From contig JAUVYN010000017.1 of NCBI GenBank assembly GCA_030603065.1, positions 1-47,823 on the forward strand: a DNA stretch of 47,823 nt, in the 5' to 3' direction. The translations under genes and the position numbers were made by a program. Below, one piece after another: positions 10,127 to 20,315 of the stretch. The first letter of the stretch is position 1. Each line of letters starts with the position of its first letter. The notes below the pieces were generated by a model that was not told the origin of the DNA, made no database searches, and saw only the letters and a list, made by a program, of their open reading frames with translations. This DNA is from Pseudomonas sp. Lineage in GTDB: Bacteria; Pseudomonadota; Gammaproteobacteria; Pseudomonadales; Pseudomonadaceae.

Positions 10127-10999
10127 TCAGCGGCGCTGACCACCCTGCATGTAGCGGAAAAACTCGCTTTCCGGATCCAGTACCAGCAGATCGGAACGGC
10201 TGGCGAAGCTTTCACGATAAGCCTGCAAACTGCGCACGAAAGAGTAGAACTCCGGATCCTGATTGTACGCCTGGGCGTAGATTGCGGCGGCCTGAGCGTC
10301 GCCGTCACCACGAATCTGTTCGGCCTCACGGAAGGCTTCCGCCAGAATCACTCGGTGCTGCCGGTCAGCGTCGGCGCGGATACCCTCACCCAGCTCACGA
10401 CCCTTGGCCCGGTGTTCGCGCGCCTCACGCTCACGCTCGGTGCTCATCCGCTCGAATACGCTGCGGTTTACCTCGCGAGGAAGGTCGATGGCCTTGACCC
10501 GCACGTCCAGCACTTCGATCCCCAACTCACGCTGGGCATTGGCGTTGAGTACCTGGGTGATATCGGCCATCAGCTGATCACGCTCTCCGGAAACCACCTC
10601 ATGCAGCGTACGGCGTGCCACTTCGTTGCGCAGACCGGATTCCAGCTGACGCGACAGACGCTCTTCCGCCAGGGTGCGCATGCCGGAAGTCGCGGTATAG
10701 AAGCGCTGCACGTTGGCGATCCGCCACTTGGCATAAGAGTCGACCATCAATGCCTTTTTCTCCAGCGTCAGGTAACGCTGGGTGGTCGTATCCAGGGTGA
10801 GCAGACGACCGTCGAACTTCTTGGCCTCCTGTACGAATGGCAGCTTGAAGTGCAAACCAGGCTGCAGATCATCGCTGACCACTCGACCGAACTGGAGCAC
10901 TATGCCCCGCTCGATCTGGCTGACCACGAAGAAACTGTTCCAGCCAACCACGATCACGGCCAGGGCCAGGATCAACCCGAAAATTGTCTTGTTGCTCAT
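10127..10999 (-). CDS. hflC: Protease modulator HflC
   Basis: SPFH/prohibitin-family membrane protein that forms with HflK a large periplasmic cage around the FtsH protease and restrains it. The protein has 290 residues with one N-terminal membrane helix (about 5-25), the SPFH domain (VSQIERGIVLQFGRV onward) and a charged coiled-coil region (about 190-235). The ATG at 10999 overlaps the hflK stop in a TGATG junction, with AAGGGAG eight bases ahead, so translation is coupled to hflK. It is the last gene of the superoperon. The DUF2065 (yjeT-like) gene that often follows is not present. Confidence 0.96.
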   Translation of the reverse strand: MSNKTIFGLILALAVIVVGWNSFFVVSQIERGIVLQFGRVVSDDLQPGLHFKLPFVQEAKKFDGRLLTLDTTTQRYLTLEKKALMVDSYAKWRIANVQRFYTATSGMRTLAEERLSRQLESGLRNEVARRTLHEVVSGERDQLMADITQVLNANAQRELGIEVLDVRVKAIDLPREVNRSVFERMSTEREREAREHRAKGRELGEGIRADADRQHRVILAEAFREAEQIRGDGDAQAAAIYAQAYNQDPEFYSFVRSLQAYRESFASRSDLLVLDPESEFFRYMQGGQRR

Positions 11000-12201
11000 C
11001 AACGAGTCTCCCTTGTCCGCGCATCACGCTGCGGCAACTGCGCCGGCAAACGTCCAGCAGTCGAGTCCAGCGGCCCACCCTGCGCGCTGGCAGACGGCGG
11101 CGCGACGACATTCCCACCACTCTGCTGAACCAGGCGGTCAAGCGGCAGATAGAGCAGGTTGTTGTTGCCTTCTCCACCCGACACCAGCACCTTGCTGGTG
11201 TTACCCAGTACGGCCTGCATGGTTTCCAGATACAGACGCTCGCGCAGTACGTCCGGTGACTGGCGGTACTGCTCTACCAGCAGATTGAAGCGTTCGGCTT
11301 CACCCATGGCCCGAGCGACCACCTCGTCGCGGTAACCGTTGGCCTCTTCGAGCATACGGGTAGCCCGACCCCGTGCTTCCGGAATGACACTATTGGCATA
11401 GGACTCCGCCTGATTGCGCTCGCGGACTTCGTCCTCACGCGCCCGGATCACGTCGTCGAAGGCATCCTGCACTTCCGCCGGCGCCTGAGCACTCTCGATG
11501 TTCACCTGAACCACGGTGATGCCGGTCTGGTAGAGATCAAGATAGCGCTGCAGACGCTCGGTGGTCTCGACGCCCATCTGCTCACGACCTTCGGTCAGAA
11601 CCTGGTGCATCGAGGTCGAGCCGACCACGTGACGCAGAGCACTCTCGGTCGCATGACGCAGACTGGTCTCCGGATCTTCGACTCGCAGGATGAAGTTCTG
11701 CAGATTGGATATACGGTATTGCACGGCCAGCGGCACTTCGACGATGTTTTCGTCCTCGGTGAGCATCTGACCTGTCTGACGATAGGAGCGAACCTGGGTC
11801 ACGTTGCGCTGGAAGCGTCTTTCTATCGGCGGGAAGTACAGATGAAGCCCCGATTCCAGCGTCCGGTTGTATTCGCCAAAGCGCAAGATGAGCGCCTGCT
11901 CCTGCTCGTCGACCATGAAGACGGCGTTGTACAGCCAGACGGCAAGGATCACGACACCAGCAAGCAGCCACAGACTTTTCGGGATGCCCTGCCCCGCGCC
12001 GGAACCACCACGGTTGCCATTCCGATCGGAACCACCCTTCTTCCCGAACATGTTGTTCAGGCTGTCCTGCAGCTTCTTCAGCGCCTCGTCGAGGTCCGGT
12101 GGCCCTTGTTTTCCTCCGCGATTGCCGCCACGGTTACCGCCGCTTCCCCAGGGATCCTGGTTATTCGAGTTGTTACCACCACCAGGCTCATTCCAGGCCA
12201 T
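10999..12201 (-). CDS. hflK: Protease modulator HflK
   Basis: Partner of HflC in the membrane complex that regulates FtsH. The protein has 400 residues: a Gly/Asn-rich cytoplasmic N-terminus (1-70), one membrane helix at about 76-95, the SPFH domain (FMVDEQEQALILRFGEY onward), a coiled coil with many Arg/Glu/Ala, and a low-complexity Gly/Ser/Pro C-terminus. The ATG at 12201 has GGAGA at good spacing. It is 116 nt downstream of hflX with no terminator visible between them. The stop overlaps the hflC start. Confidence 0.96.
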   Translation of the reverse strand: MAWNEPGGGNNSNNQDPWGSGGNRGGNRGGKQGPPDLDEALKKLQDSLNNMFGKKGGSDRNGNRGGSGAGQGIPKSLWLLAGVVILAVWLYNAVFMVDEQEQALILRFGEYNRTLESGLHLYFPPIERRFQRNVTQVRSYRQTGQMLTEDENIVEVPLAVQYRISNLQNFILRVEDPETSLRHATESALRHVVGSTSMHQVLTEGREQMGVETTERLQRYLDLYQTGITVVQVNIESAQAPAEVQDAFDDVIRAREDEVRERNQAESYANSVIPEARGRATRMLEEANGYRDEVVARAMGEAERFNLLVEQYRQSPDVLRERLYLETMQAVLGNTSKVLVSGGEGNNNLLYLPLDRLVQQSGGNVVAPPSASAQGGPLDSTAGRLPAQLPQRDARTRETR

Positions 12202-12317
12202 AGCGTTCTCCGTTATCTAAACCCAAGATCTAGCCGGCATCGGACAGACGCCCGACGAAGTCATTCGGCCAATGGTACCGTAAAAGCCCGAAACTGCGCG
12301 AACCGGGGGGCTAGGCA

Positions 12318-13619
12318 TTATTGCAAAACATGTTGGGTGAGGAAGCTATCGACCTGCCAACCCTCACGCTTGACCAGGCGATTGAGATCCCCACGCGGCA
12401 GGCGCACCTCGAGCTCCTGTCGGCCATCCTCGCCCACCCGCTCGTCAAGTACCGCGCCTGCAGCATAGAACTGCGCCCGCAGCCTCGCTTCGCTATGCTC
12501 CAGACGCAGCCACTCCTGCACCACATCCTCACCCAGGCGATCCGCAATCGCCTGAGCCAGCAGATCGAAGCCAAGCCCATCGCGGGCAGACACCCAGACA
12601 CGCACCGGATTGCCCTGTTCGTCACGCTGAATCTGCGGTTCGAAGCCATCCAGCAGATCGATCTTGTTGTACACCTCGAGGATAGGCAGCTCCAGCGCGC
12701 CGATCTCGTTGAGCACCAGATGAACCTGCTCGATATGCGAATCGCGCTCCGGGTCTGCCGCATCGATGACATGCAGCAGCAGGTCGGCCTGGGCCGATTC
12801 CTCGAGCGTGGCCCGGAACGCCTCGACCAGCTTGTGTGGCAAATGGCGGATGAACCCCACCGTATCGGCCAGAATCACCGGACCGACCTCTGCCAGCTCG
12901 ATTCGACGCAGCGTCGGGTCGAGTGTCGCGAATAGCTGATTGGCCGCGTAGACGGTGGATTCGGTCAGCCTGTTGAACAGCGTGGATTTGCCGGCATTGG
13001 TGTAGCCCACCACCGAAACCACCGGAATCTCGGCACGCTGGCGCGAACGACGCGCCTGATCACGCTGACTGCGCACCTTTTCCAGGCGCTTGGTGATCTG
13101 CTTGATGCGGACACGCAGCAGGCGACGATCCGTCTCGAGCTGGGTCTCGCCCGGACCGCGCAGTCCGATACCACCCTTTTGTCGCTCCAGGTGAGTCCAG
13201 CCGCGAACCAGACGCGTGCTCAGATGGTCGAGCTGAGCCAGCTCGACCTGCAGCTTGCCTTCGTGAGTGCGGGCACGCTGGGCGAAGATATCGAGAATGA
13301 GACCGGTCCGATCGATGACCCGACACTCGAGCTCGCGCTCGAGATTACGCTCCTGGCTGGGCGTAAGGGTGTGGTTGAAAATGACCAGATCACCCCCATG
13401 CTCCCTGACCAGCGCTCGCAGCTCATCGACCTTGCCAGCCCCGATGAGGAAGCGCGGCGTAGGCTGAAAACGACTTACCGTCAGGAACGAGGCAATTTCC
13501 GCACCGGCAGAACGAACCAGTTCGAGAAACTCCTGCGGATCTTCGCGGTTTTGTTCATCTGTGCCTTCGAGGTGAACGAGTACCGCTCGCTCACCCCCTT
13601 CGTGGCGCTCGAAAAACAA
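12318..13619 (-). CDS. hflX: Ribosome-associated GTPase HflX (TTG start)
   Basis: GTPase that binds and splits stalled ribosomes, for example after heat shock. The protein has 433 residues. An N-terminal HflX domain contains TLTPSQERNLE and FAQRARTHEGKLQVELAQL. The G domain follows with G1 GYTNAGKST, G3 DTVGFI and G4 NKID. The start is TTG at 13619, giving MFFERHEGGERAVLVHLEG, which matches the Pseudomonas N-terminus I remember; GGAGG lies five bases ahead, an unusually good Shine-Dalgarno for a TTG. The gap to hfq is only 17 nt, so the pair is co-transcribed. Confidence 0.95.
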   Translation of the reverse strand: MFFERHEGGERAVLVHLEGTDEQNREDPQEFLELVRSAGAEIASFLTVSRFQPTPRFLIGAGKVDELRALVREHGGDLVIFNHTLTPSQERNLERELECRVIDRTGLILDIFAQRARTHEGKLQVELAQLDHLSTRLVRGWTHLERQKGGIGLRGPGETQLETDRRLLRVRIKQITKRLEKVRSQRDQARRSRQRAEIPVVSVVGYTNAGKSTLFNRLTESTVYAANQLFATLDPTLRRIELAEVGPVILADTVGFIRHLPHKLVEAFRATLEESAQADLLLHVIDAADPERDSHIEQVHLVLNEIGALELPILEVYNKIDLLDGFEPQIQRDEQGNPVRVWVSARDGLGFDLLAQAIADRLGEDVVQEWLRLEHSEARLRAQFYAAGAVLDERVGEDGRQELEVRLPRGDLNRLVKREGWQVDSFLTQHVLQ

Positions 13620-13636
13620 TCAGACCTCCGCGATCA

Positions 13637-13891
13637 TCAAGGATTGGCGACTTCCGCGTCGTCGCCAGTTCCCTGTACCGGCAAACGTACCGGACGACCG
13701 GGCACCACTGTGGAAATGGCATGCTTGTATACCATCTGACTGACGGTATTCTTGAGCAGGATGACGAACTGATCGAAGGATTCGATCTGGCCCTGCAGCT
13801 TGATGCCATTGACAAGATAAATGGATACCGGAACACGTTCCTTACGCAGAACGTTCAGGTAAGGGTCTTGTAGAGAATGCCCTTTTGACAT
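13637..13891 (-). CDS. hfq: RNA chaperone Hfq
   Basis: Sm-like hexamer that pairs small RNAs with mRNAs and, in Pseudomonas, works with Crc in catabolite repression. The protein has 84 residues. The Sm core reads [20 protein letters not shown], then [19 protein letters not shown] and [13 protein letters not shown], with a short divergent C-terminus as in Pseudomonas. AAGGAG precedes the ATG by seven bases. The 133-nt gap to miaA is AT-rich and A-rich near the start codon, a plausible site for internal promoters and for Hfq autoregulation (inference from E. coli). Confidence 0.98.
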   Translation of the reverse strand: MSKGHSLQDPYLNVLRKERVPVSIYLVNGIKLQGQIESFDQFVILLKNTVSQMVYKHAISTVVPGRPVRLPVQGTGDDAEVANP

Positions 13892-14024
13892 TGCCTCACT
13901 CCTTATGGGAACCGTATTTTATGAGCATTTTATAAATGCGTTATCGCCGGCCTGTCCATTATCCATAAGACGAGCAGGCATTTACCCTGTCATAGCAACA
14001 ACAGGTTAGCAGAACAATTGTTGT

Positions 14025-14999
14025 CTATATTGTGACGCGCTGCAGACGTTTCAAGGCCTTGTCGAATCTTTTTGGATCGAGGCTATCCAGCCATTCCAGG
14101 TCGGCATCCCAACCGCGCAACCATGTGAACTGACGTTTCGCCAGTTGCCTGGTGGCGATCACTGCCCGTTCGACCATGTCGGCGTGGGAGAGTTTCCCAT
14201 CCAGAAAATCCCAGGCCTGACGATAGCCCACCGCACGCACAGACGGCATGGAAGTGTCCAGATCGCCTCGGGCATGCAATTTTTCGACCTCTGCGACGAA
14301 GCCCTCGTCGAGCATCTGAGCGAAGCGCATCGCGATCCGCCCATGCAGAACCGATCGTTCTGCCGGGGCTACCGCCAATTGGTGCACAGTATAAGGCAAA
14401 ATGCCTGCCCCTGCGCTGTCCCCGGCGGCTTTTTCATCCGCCTGCCGCGCATGCCAGGTACTCAGCGGAACGCCGGAACTGAGATAGACCTCGTAGGCCC
14501 GCTGGATGCGTTGCGGGTCGGTTGGCCGAATACGTATCGCCGCTTCGGGGTCGACCTCCGCGAGCAACCGGTGCACCCCCGGCCAGCCGAGCGTTTCCGC
14601 CTGTTCGGCGATGCGCTGGCGAATCGCCTGGTTCGCCGACGGCATGTCCGCCAGCCCCCCGAAAAGCGCCTTGAAGTAGAGCATGGTCCCACCGACCAGC
14701 AGGGGGATACGGCCGCGGGCGTGGATATCGGCGATGAGAGCGGCTGCATCGCCACGAAAGCGCGCAGCCGAATAGGCCTCGGCCGGATCGAGAATGTCCA
14801 CCAGATGATGAGGGTAAGCCGCGAGAGTTGCGGCGCCGGGCTTTGCCGTACCGATATCCATCCCACGATAGACCAGCGCGGAATCGACGCTGATGATTTC
14901 GCACGGGAGCCGCTCGGCGACATGCAACGCCAGCTCGGTCTTGCCTGAGGCGGTTGGCCCCATCAGACAGACGACCGCGGGACTTTCGTTATTGGTCAC
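14025..14999 (-). CDS. miaA: tRNA dimethylallyltransferase MiaA (GTG start)
   Basis: Transfers the dimethylallyl group to A37 of tRNAs that read UNN codons, the first step to ms2i6A. The protein has 324 residues with the P-loop GPTASGKT, the substrate-binding [18 protein letters not shown] and the C-terminal [13 protein letters not shown] and [12 protein letters not shown] segments. The GTG at 14999 starts 2 nt after the mutL stop and gives the usual family length; a longer in-frame extension runs through mutL and is not credible. The order amiB-mutL-miaA-hfq-hflX-hflK-hflC is the conserved gammaproteobacterial superoperon. Confidence 0.96.
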   Translation of the reverse strand: MTNNESPAVVCLMGPTASGKTELALHVAERLPCEIISVDSALVYRGMDIGTAKPGAATLAAYPHHLVDILDPAEAYSAARFRGDAAALIADIHARGRIPLLVGGTMLYFKALFGGLADMPSANQAIRQRIAEQAETLGWPGVHRLLAEVDPEAAIRIRPTDPQRIQRAYEVYLSSGVPLSTWHARQADEKAAGDSAGAGILPYTVHQLAVAPAERSVLHGRIAMRFAQMLDEGFVAEVEKLHARGDLDTSMPSVRAVGYRQAWDFLDGKLSHADMVERAVIATRQLAKRQFTWLRGWDADLEWLDSLDPKRFDKALKRLQRVTI

Positions 15000-15001
15000 C
15001 C

Positions 15002-16846
15002 TCAACGGCCCCGCAGAAACAGCTTGTCCAGGTCGGCCATGCTCATCTGGGTCCAGGTCGGTCGCCCGTGATTGCACTGACCGCTGCGCTCGGTCTGCTC
15101 CATGTCTCGCAGCAGGGCATTCATTTCGGTCAGCGTCAGCCGGCGATTGGCCCGAACCGCACCATGGCATGCCATGGTGCCGAGTAGCTCATTGAGGTGT
15201 GCCTGAATGCGGTCACTGGTGCCGAACTCCATCAGGTCAGCGAGCACGTCGCGAACCAGTTGTGCCGCATCCGCCTGGCGCAGCAGCGACGGTGTCTCAC
15301 GGATGGCCAGGCTCTCCGGCCCCATACGCTGCAGGGCAAAACCCAGACGAGAGAACCATTCGGCATGCTCCTCGGCGCAGTCCGCCTCGCGCTGGCTTAC
15401 CGCGAGCGACTCTGGCACCAGCAGCGGCTGACTGCGCAAACCCTCCTGCTGCATCGCCAGCTTGAGACGCTCATAGGTGATCCGCTCATGTGCAGCATGC
15501 ATGTCTACCACCACCAGCCCATGGGCATTTTCCGCGAGGATATAAACGCCATGAAGCTGCGCGACGGCGTATCCCATGGGCGGGATTTCGCCCGGCTCTG
15601 AAGGGGAAGCGGTTGGCGGCGGACTTCCGGGAGCTGCGTACAGGGCGCTGTAGCCACCGAGGCTGTCACGCACCTCCCCCGTCAAGGGGCGGGCCGGCGG
15701 GGAAAAATAGCTTGCCGGCGCGGCCTGGGGCTCGGGCAATGTCATGCTAGCCTGTCCCGAAAAAGCGCCAATCTGGACGCCGCTGGCCACCGGCTGCGCT
15801 TCGGCCGGCGCATCAGAGTGCCCGGGCGCCGCGTCTGCGCCGGGACGATGCTCGGCCAGCGCGCGGTACAGCGAGCTGAAGAGGAAGTCGTGCACCATCC
15901 GGCCATCCCGGAAGCGCACCTCGTGCTTGGTCGGGTGGACGTTGACGTCGACCACCGCCGGGTCAACCTCCAGATACAGCACAAAGGTTGGATGTCGGCC
16001 ATTGAACAGCACGTCACGGTAGGCCTGGCGTACCGCATGGGCGACGAGCTTGTCGCGGATCATACGGCCATTGACGAAAAAGTACTGGAGATCCGCCTGG
16101 CTGCGGGAAAAGGTCGGCAGGCCGACCCAGCCCCACAGACGCACACCATCGCGCTCGTTGTCGATGGTACAGGACTGTTCGACGAAGGCCGGACCACAGA
16201 CGCTGGCAACCCGGCGACGGGCCTCCTGCTCAGTGGTCGCCGGGCGCAGACTGAACACGGCTCGGCCATTGTGACGCAGATTGAAGGCCACATCGAAGCG
16301 CGAGAGGGCCAGACGCTTGACGACCTCCTCGAGGTGTGAGAACTCGGTTTTCTCGGTACGCAGGAACTTGCGCCGCGCAGGAGTGTTGAAAAACAGGTCA
16401 CGCACCTCTACCGTCGTGCCCTGGGGGTGTGCCGCAGGCTGCAGGCGCGGCTGCATGTCTCGCCCTTCGGTCTCTACCTGCCAGGCCTGCTCGGCCTCCG
16501 CGGTGCGCGACGTCAGCACCAGACGGGACACCGAGCTGACCGAGGCAAGCGCTTCGCCACGAAAGCCAAGGGTAAATACCCGTTCGAGATCATCCAGGTC
16601 ACGGATCTTGCTGGTAGCATGGCGGGACAGTGCCAGCGGCAGATCTTCCTGATCGATACCGCTGCCGTCATCTCTTACTCGTAGCAGCTTGACGCCGCCC
16701 TGCTCGACGTCGATATCGATGCGTTGGGCACCAGCATCCAGACTGTTCTCGAGCAGCTCCTTGATAACCGACGCCGGGCGCTCTACCACCTCGCCCGCAG
16801 CGATCTGGTTGGCGAGCCGCGGACTCAGCAACTGAATACGCGACAC
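15002..16846 (-). CDS. mutL: DNA mismatch repair protein MutL (endonuclease type, GTG start)
   Basis: GHKL ATPase that couples MutS mismatch recognition to strand incision and excision. The protein has 614 residues. The N-terminal ATPase has [26 protein letters not shown] and [16 protein letters not shown] Pro/Ala-rich linker covers about 335-425. The C-terminal domain carries [12 protein letters not shown], which fits the DQHA(X)2E(X)4E metal-binding signature of MutL endonucleases, expected in bacteria that lack MutH. The GTG at 16846 lies 2 nt after the amiB stop, so translation is coupled. Confidence 0.97.
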   Translation of the reverse strand: MSRIQLLSPRLANQIAAGEVVERPASVIKELLENSLDAGAQRIDIDVEQGGVKLLRVRDDGSGIDQEDLPLALSRHATSKIRDLDDLERVFTLGFRGEALASVSSVSRLVLTSRTAEAEQAWQVETEGRDMQPRLQPAAHPQGTTVEVRDLFFNTPARRKFLRTEKTEFSHLEEVVKRLALSRFDVAFNLRHNGRAVFSLRPATTEQEARRRVASVCGPAFVEQSCTIDNERDGVRLWGWVGLPTFSRSQADLQYFFVNGRMIRDKLVAHAVRQAYRDVLFNGRHPTFVLYLEVDPAVVDVNVHPTKHEVRFRDGRMVHDFLFSSLYRALAEHRPGADAAPGHSDAPAEAQPVASGVQIGAFSGQASMTLPEPQAAPASYFSPPARPLTGEVRDSLGGYSALYAAPGSPPPTASPSEPGEIPPMGYAVAQLHGVYILAENAHGLVVVDMHAAHERITYERLKLAMQQEGLRSQPLLVPESLAVSQREADCAEEHAEWFSRLGFALQRMGPESLAIRETPSLLRQADAAQLVRDVLADLMEFGTSDRIQAHLNELLGTMACHGAVRANRRLTLTEMNALLRDMEQTERSGQCNHGRPTWTQMSMADLDKLFLRGR

Positions 16847-16848
16847 GG

Positions 16849-18279
16849 TCAGGGCTCGTTCTGAACCAGCATGCTGCTGGCTGGAACCTTGAGAATCTGG
16901 CCGACCCGGATCTGGTCGTTGCCGCCCAGGCCGTTGGCCTGACGCAATTCGGCCAGGCTGACGTTGTAGCGCGTGGCGATCATGGAGAGGGTATCGCCGC
17001 TGCGAACCTGATGCTCACGGGGGCCCTGAGCGATGCGACCGGAATCCCTTAGCGCGGCAATACGGGTACCCGGCGGTGGGTTGCGATGGAAATAATCCCG
17101 GATCCCGCTGTGCATCGCTCGGGCCAGAGCCTGCTGGTGGCTGCGGGTAACCAGCTTCTGGGCTTCGCCAGGATTGGAGATGAAGCCTGTCTCGACCAGG
17201 ATCGATGGAATGTCGGGCGATTTGAGTACCATGAACCCGGCCTGTTCCACGCGCCGCTTGTGCAGCGGCGTGATACGACCAATAGAGGAAAGCACTTGTT
17301 GCCCCACGTCCAGACTGGCAGACAGGGTGGCGGTCATGGAGAGATCGAGCAGCACGCTGGCAAGCACCTGGTCCTTGTTACCCAGACTGACCCCACCCAC
17401 TCCACCGATCAGGTCCGAGCGGTTTTCCCGGTCTGCCAGCAGGCGCGCGGTTTCGGAGGTGGCGCCGCCCTGTGACAGCGCGAACACCGAAGCGCCGAAG
17501 GCGCTGGTGCGAGTGAACGCGTCGGCGTGGATCGAAACGAAGAGATCCGCATTAGCCTTGCGGGCGATCTCGGTCCGCTTGCGCAGCGGGATGAAGTAGT
17601 CACCGGTTCGTACCAGAACCGCCCGGAAGCCTGGCTCGGCATCGATCAGCGCCTTCAGATCACGCGAGATCGCAAGCACTACGTCCTTTTCCCGAGCACC
17701 GCGATGGCCGATGGCACCTGGGTCTTCACCACCATGACCGGCGTCGAGTGCAACAATGATGTCACGCTGTCCGGCCTCGCTCACAGAGCGGGTCGGGCGC
17801 TGCGGCAGAGGCGAGGCAGAAGGCGTTGCGGGCGCGCGGTTCTGAATGCTGGCCTGCGGCTGGTCCTGGTCATACAGATCCAGCACCAGACGATGCCCGT
17901 ACTGCTGGTTCGGCGGCAGGCTGAAACTGCGCGGATTCACGGCCCTGGACAGGTCTATGACCACCCGCAGATCATTGCCGTTGCGCTCGGCGGAACGCAG
18001 CCCGGTGAGAGGCGTATCGGCGAGCGGCAGGCCTTCGGTGGAGGCGCTGAACCGCGCATTGCTGATATCCAGCACGATGCGTTCGGGACTGGATAGCGTG
18101 AACAGACTGTGTTCCGCAGGGCCAGTCAGGTCGAATACGACACGGGTATTGTCCGGAGCACGCCAGATCCGCACGGTCTGGATGTCGGCAGCCTGCAGAA
18201 CGCCGGATACCAGACAACCGAGGGCGACGAGGGCCCACAGCAAGGCCGATCGGCCCCGAATCCCAAGGTTTGCTATCAC
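16849..18279 (-). CDS. amiB: N-acetylmuramoyl-L-alanine amidase AmiB
   Basis: Periplasmic zinc amidase that cleaves septal peptidoglycan during cell separation, normally activated by LytM proteins such as EnvC or NlpD. The protein has 476 residues: a signal peptide (to about residue 30, cleaved near VLQA), an AMIN domain (about 32-135), a Pro/Ser linker, the Amidase_3 domain with [17 protein letters not shown] and ETGFISNP supplying zinc ligands and catalytic glutamate, and a C-terminal LysM motif ([19 protein letters not shown]). The start is GTG at 18279, with GGGAG eleven bases ahead. It lies 21 nt after tsaE. Confidence 0.95.
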   Translation of the reverse strand: MIANLGIRGRSALLWALVALGCLVSGVLQAADIQTVRIWRAPDNTRVVFDLTGPAEHSLFTLSSPERIVLDISNARFSASTEGLPLADTPLTGLRSAERNGNDLRVVIDLSRAVNPRSFSLPPNQQYGHRLVLDLYDQDQPQASIQNRAPATPSASPLPQRPTRSVSEAGQRDIIVALDAGHGGEDPGAIGHRGAREKDVVLAISRDLKALIDAEPGFRAVLVRTGDYFIPLRKRTEIARKANADLFVSIHADAFTRTSAFGASVFALSQGGATSETARLLADRENRSDLIGGVGGVSLGNKDQVLASVLLDLSMTATLSASLDVGQQVLSSIGRITPLHKRRVEQAGFMVLKSPDIPSILVETGFISNPGEAQKLVTRSHQQALARAMHSGIRDYFHRNPPPGTRIAALRDSGRIAQGPREHQVRSGDTLSMIATRYNVSLAELRQANGLGGNDQIRVGQILKVPASSMLVQNEP

Positions 18280-18300
18280 GACGCAGCGTCACTCCCGTGG

Positions 18301-18756
18301 TTACAACAGCTTATGGAGCACGGCCGCTCCATGGTCACTCGAGCCCTGCACCTGCAGATTTCGCCCGGCGCCTTGTGGTGCAATGGTAATCGTCAGGTCA
18401 GGACTTGGCAAAACCCCTTTGCCTTTTTCCGCCCACTCGATGAGACAAAGGCTGTCGGGGGCAAAATAGTCTCTGATACCAAGAAATTCGAGCTCTTCCG
18501 GATCTACCAGGCGATACAGGTCGAAATGAAAAATTCGATGACCGGACAACTCGTAGGGCTCGACCAGGGTGAAGGTCGGACTCTTTACCGCACCCTGATG
18601 ACCCAGCCCCCGTATGAGTCCGCGACTGAATGTGGTCTTGCCCGCCCCCAGATCACCTGTGAGGTAGACCACGCCGCGCCAGCCCAGCGCCTCCCCGACC
18701 CGCGCGCCCATGGCCTCCATGGCCTGCTCGTCCACAATTTCAAAGCTCTTCTGCAT
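18301..18756 (-). CDS. tsaE: tRNA threonylcarbamoyladenosine ATPase TsaE
   Basis: ATPase that cycles the TsaB-TsaD complex during synthesis of t6A37 on tRNAs that read ANN codons. The protein has 151 residues with P-loop GDLGAGKTTFSRG, switch-like KSPTFTLVEPY and the HFDLYRLVDPEELEFLG segment. It overlaps the end of nnr by 17 nt, so the two are translated from one message. Fusion or adjacency of these two genes is common in proteobacteria. Confidence 0.95.
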   Translation of the reverse strand: MQKSFEIVDEQAMEAMGARVGEALGWRGVVYLTGDLGAGKTTFSRGLIRGLGHQGAVKSPTFTLVEPYELSGHRIFHFDLYRLVDPEELEFLGIRDYFAPDSLCLIEWAEKGKGVLPSPDLTITIAPQGAGRNLQVQGSSDHGAAVLHKLL

Positions 18757-20257
18757 TCACCGCCCCACCATTGATGATCGTACGAATAGGTCCTATCAGA
18801 TCGCTCGCCAGCACCCCCCGTTGCCCGGCTTTCGCCGCGACATCACCTGCCAGGGCGTGGACCAGGACGCCATAGCGCGCCGCCTGCGAAGCCTCGAGCC
18901 CCTGTGCCAGCAACGCGCCCACCAGGCCAGAAAGTACGTCGCCCATTCCGGCCGCAGCCATGCCAGGGTTACCGTCACTACACAGCGCCAGCGCGACCTC
19001 ATCCGGAGCAGGACTGCCTATCAGACTTCCCACGCCCTTGAGCACGACAGTACAGCCGTACCGCTGGACCATCTGCCGACACGCCTCCAGACGGTCGCCC
19101 TGCACTACCGAGGTTCCACAACCGAGCAGCCTGGAGGCTTCGGCAGGATGAGGCGTCATGATGCAGTGCGGAGCAAGCGGGACCAGAGCGGGTGCTTGGG
19201 CGAGCATATTCAACGCATCGGCATCCAATACGCAAGGGCGATCGGCGCTGAGGGCCGCTTCCAGCAGAGCGCGCCCCCACTCGCTGCGCCCAAGCCCAGG
19301 GCCGACGACCAGACAGGTCGCCTGGTCGAGCAGTGGACTGGCGGCACCGGGCTCCTCGATTGCCCTCACCATGACCTCCGGACAGCGCGCCAGAAGGGGC
19401 AGAACATGCTCTGCCCGCGTCAGGACGGTGACCTTGCCGGCGCCGGAGCGGAGCGCGGTCTCGGCGGCCAGGATGATTGCACCGCCCATGCCGTGATCTC
19501 CACCGAGCAGCACCAGATGTCCAAAGCTGCCCTTGTGGGAAGCACGCGCCCGCGGCGGCAGAACCGAGCGCCAGCGTCGCATGTCGAGTCGCTCAGCGAG
19601 GGGCGGTGGCGCGCTGGCAGGTAGATCGGCAAGCGCAGCGAATACCAGTTTGCCGACCTGATCCGGTCCCGCTGCCGTGAAAAGCCCCGGTTTGAGCGTA
19701 ATGAAGGTCACCGTGAGATCCGCCCTGACCGCGCAACCCTGGGCTATGCCGCGATCGGCATCGAGACCGCTGGGCACATCCACCGCGACCACCGGCAGCC
19801 CGGCCTGATTGATACTGGCGATAACCGAAGCGTAGGGCTCGCGAACCGGGCCACTGAGCCCGGTACCAAGCAGCGCGTCGAGCAGGATGCCGCCGATCTC
19901 CGCGTCGGGATGCCAGGCCCAGATATCGACGCCGGCCCGCCGTGCCTTCTCCATGGCCACAGCAGCATCGCCTGAAAGCTTATCCAGCTGCCCCACGGCA
20001 TAGATATCCACCTCCCAGCCGGCCATCTGGGCCAGAACCGCTATCAGGTAGCCGTCGCCGGCGTTATTGCCGGCGCCGCAAAATACCGTCAGCCGGCCCG
20101 CATCCGGCCAGCGCTCCACCAGGGCCTTCCAGGTGGCCTCAGCAGCACGCTGCATTAGTTCCCCGCCCGAAATCCCCGATGCAATGATCGATGCATCGAG
20201 CTGACGGGTCTGAGCCGAGGAATACAGCTCGCAGGGCAAATCCGACGGCGCGGCCAT
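18740..20257 (-). CDS. nnr: Bifunctional NAD(P)H-hydrate epimerase / dehydratase
   Basis: Repairs damaged NADH and NADPH: the N-terminal YjeF_N domain (about 1-220; FCGAGNNAGDGYLIA, DALLGTGLSGPVR) interconverts the R and S hydrates, and the C-terminal ribokinase-like domain (about 230-505; GHLVLLGGDHGMGGA, MTPHPAEASRLLG, NPGMAAAGMGDVLSG) removes water with ADP. The protein has 505 residues from the ATG at 20257, which has GGGAG at good spacing. It is the first gene of the superoperon and is divergent from queG across 58 nt, which should hold promoters for both, although I could not pick a clear one. Confidence 0.95.
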   Translation of the reverse strand: MAAPSDLPCELYSSAQTRQLDASIIASGISGGELMQRAAEATWKALVERWPDAGRLTVFCGAGNNAGDGYLIAVLAQMAGWEVDIYAVGQLDKLSGDAAVAMEKARRAGVDIWAWHPDAEIGGILLDALLGTGLSGPVREPYASVIASINQAGLPVVAVDVPSGLDADRGIAQGCAVRADLTVTFITLKPGLFTAAGPDQVGKLVFAALADLPASAPPPLAERLDMRRWRSVLPPRARASHKGSFGHLVLLGGDHGMGGAIILAAETALRSGAGKVTVLTRAEHVLPLLARCPEVMVRAIEEPGAASPLLDQATCLVVGPGLGRSEWGRALLEAALSADRPCVLDADALNMLAQAPALVPLAPHCIMTPHPAEASRLLGCGTSVVQGDRLEACRQMVQRYGCTVVLKGVGSLIGSPAPDEVALALCSDGNPGMAAAGMGDVLSGLVGALLAQGLEASQAARYGVLVHALAGDVAAKAGQRGVLASDLIGPIRTIINGGAVNAEEL

Positions 20258-20315
20258 GTCACAGCTCCCATTGTCTGGCAAAATAGGTTCTCCAGCCTGC
20301 CATAGACCCGAGCCC

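Noticed and set aside
14025-15170. 381-residue version of miaA starting inside mutL
   Set aside because: The extra 57 residues are mutL read in another frame; the GTG at 14999 gives the family length.
20256-20315. Longer queG start at 20256
   Set aside because: It would overlap the nnr start, has no ribosome binding site and adds residues not seen in QueG relatives.
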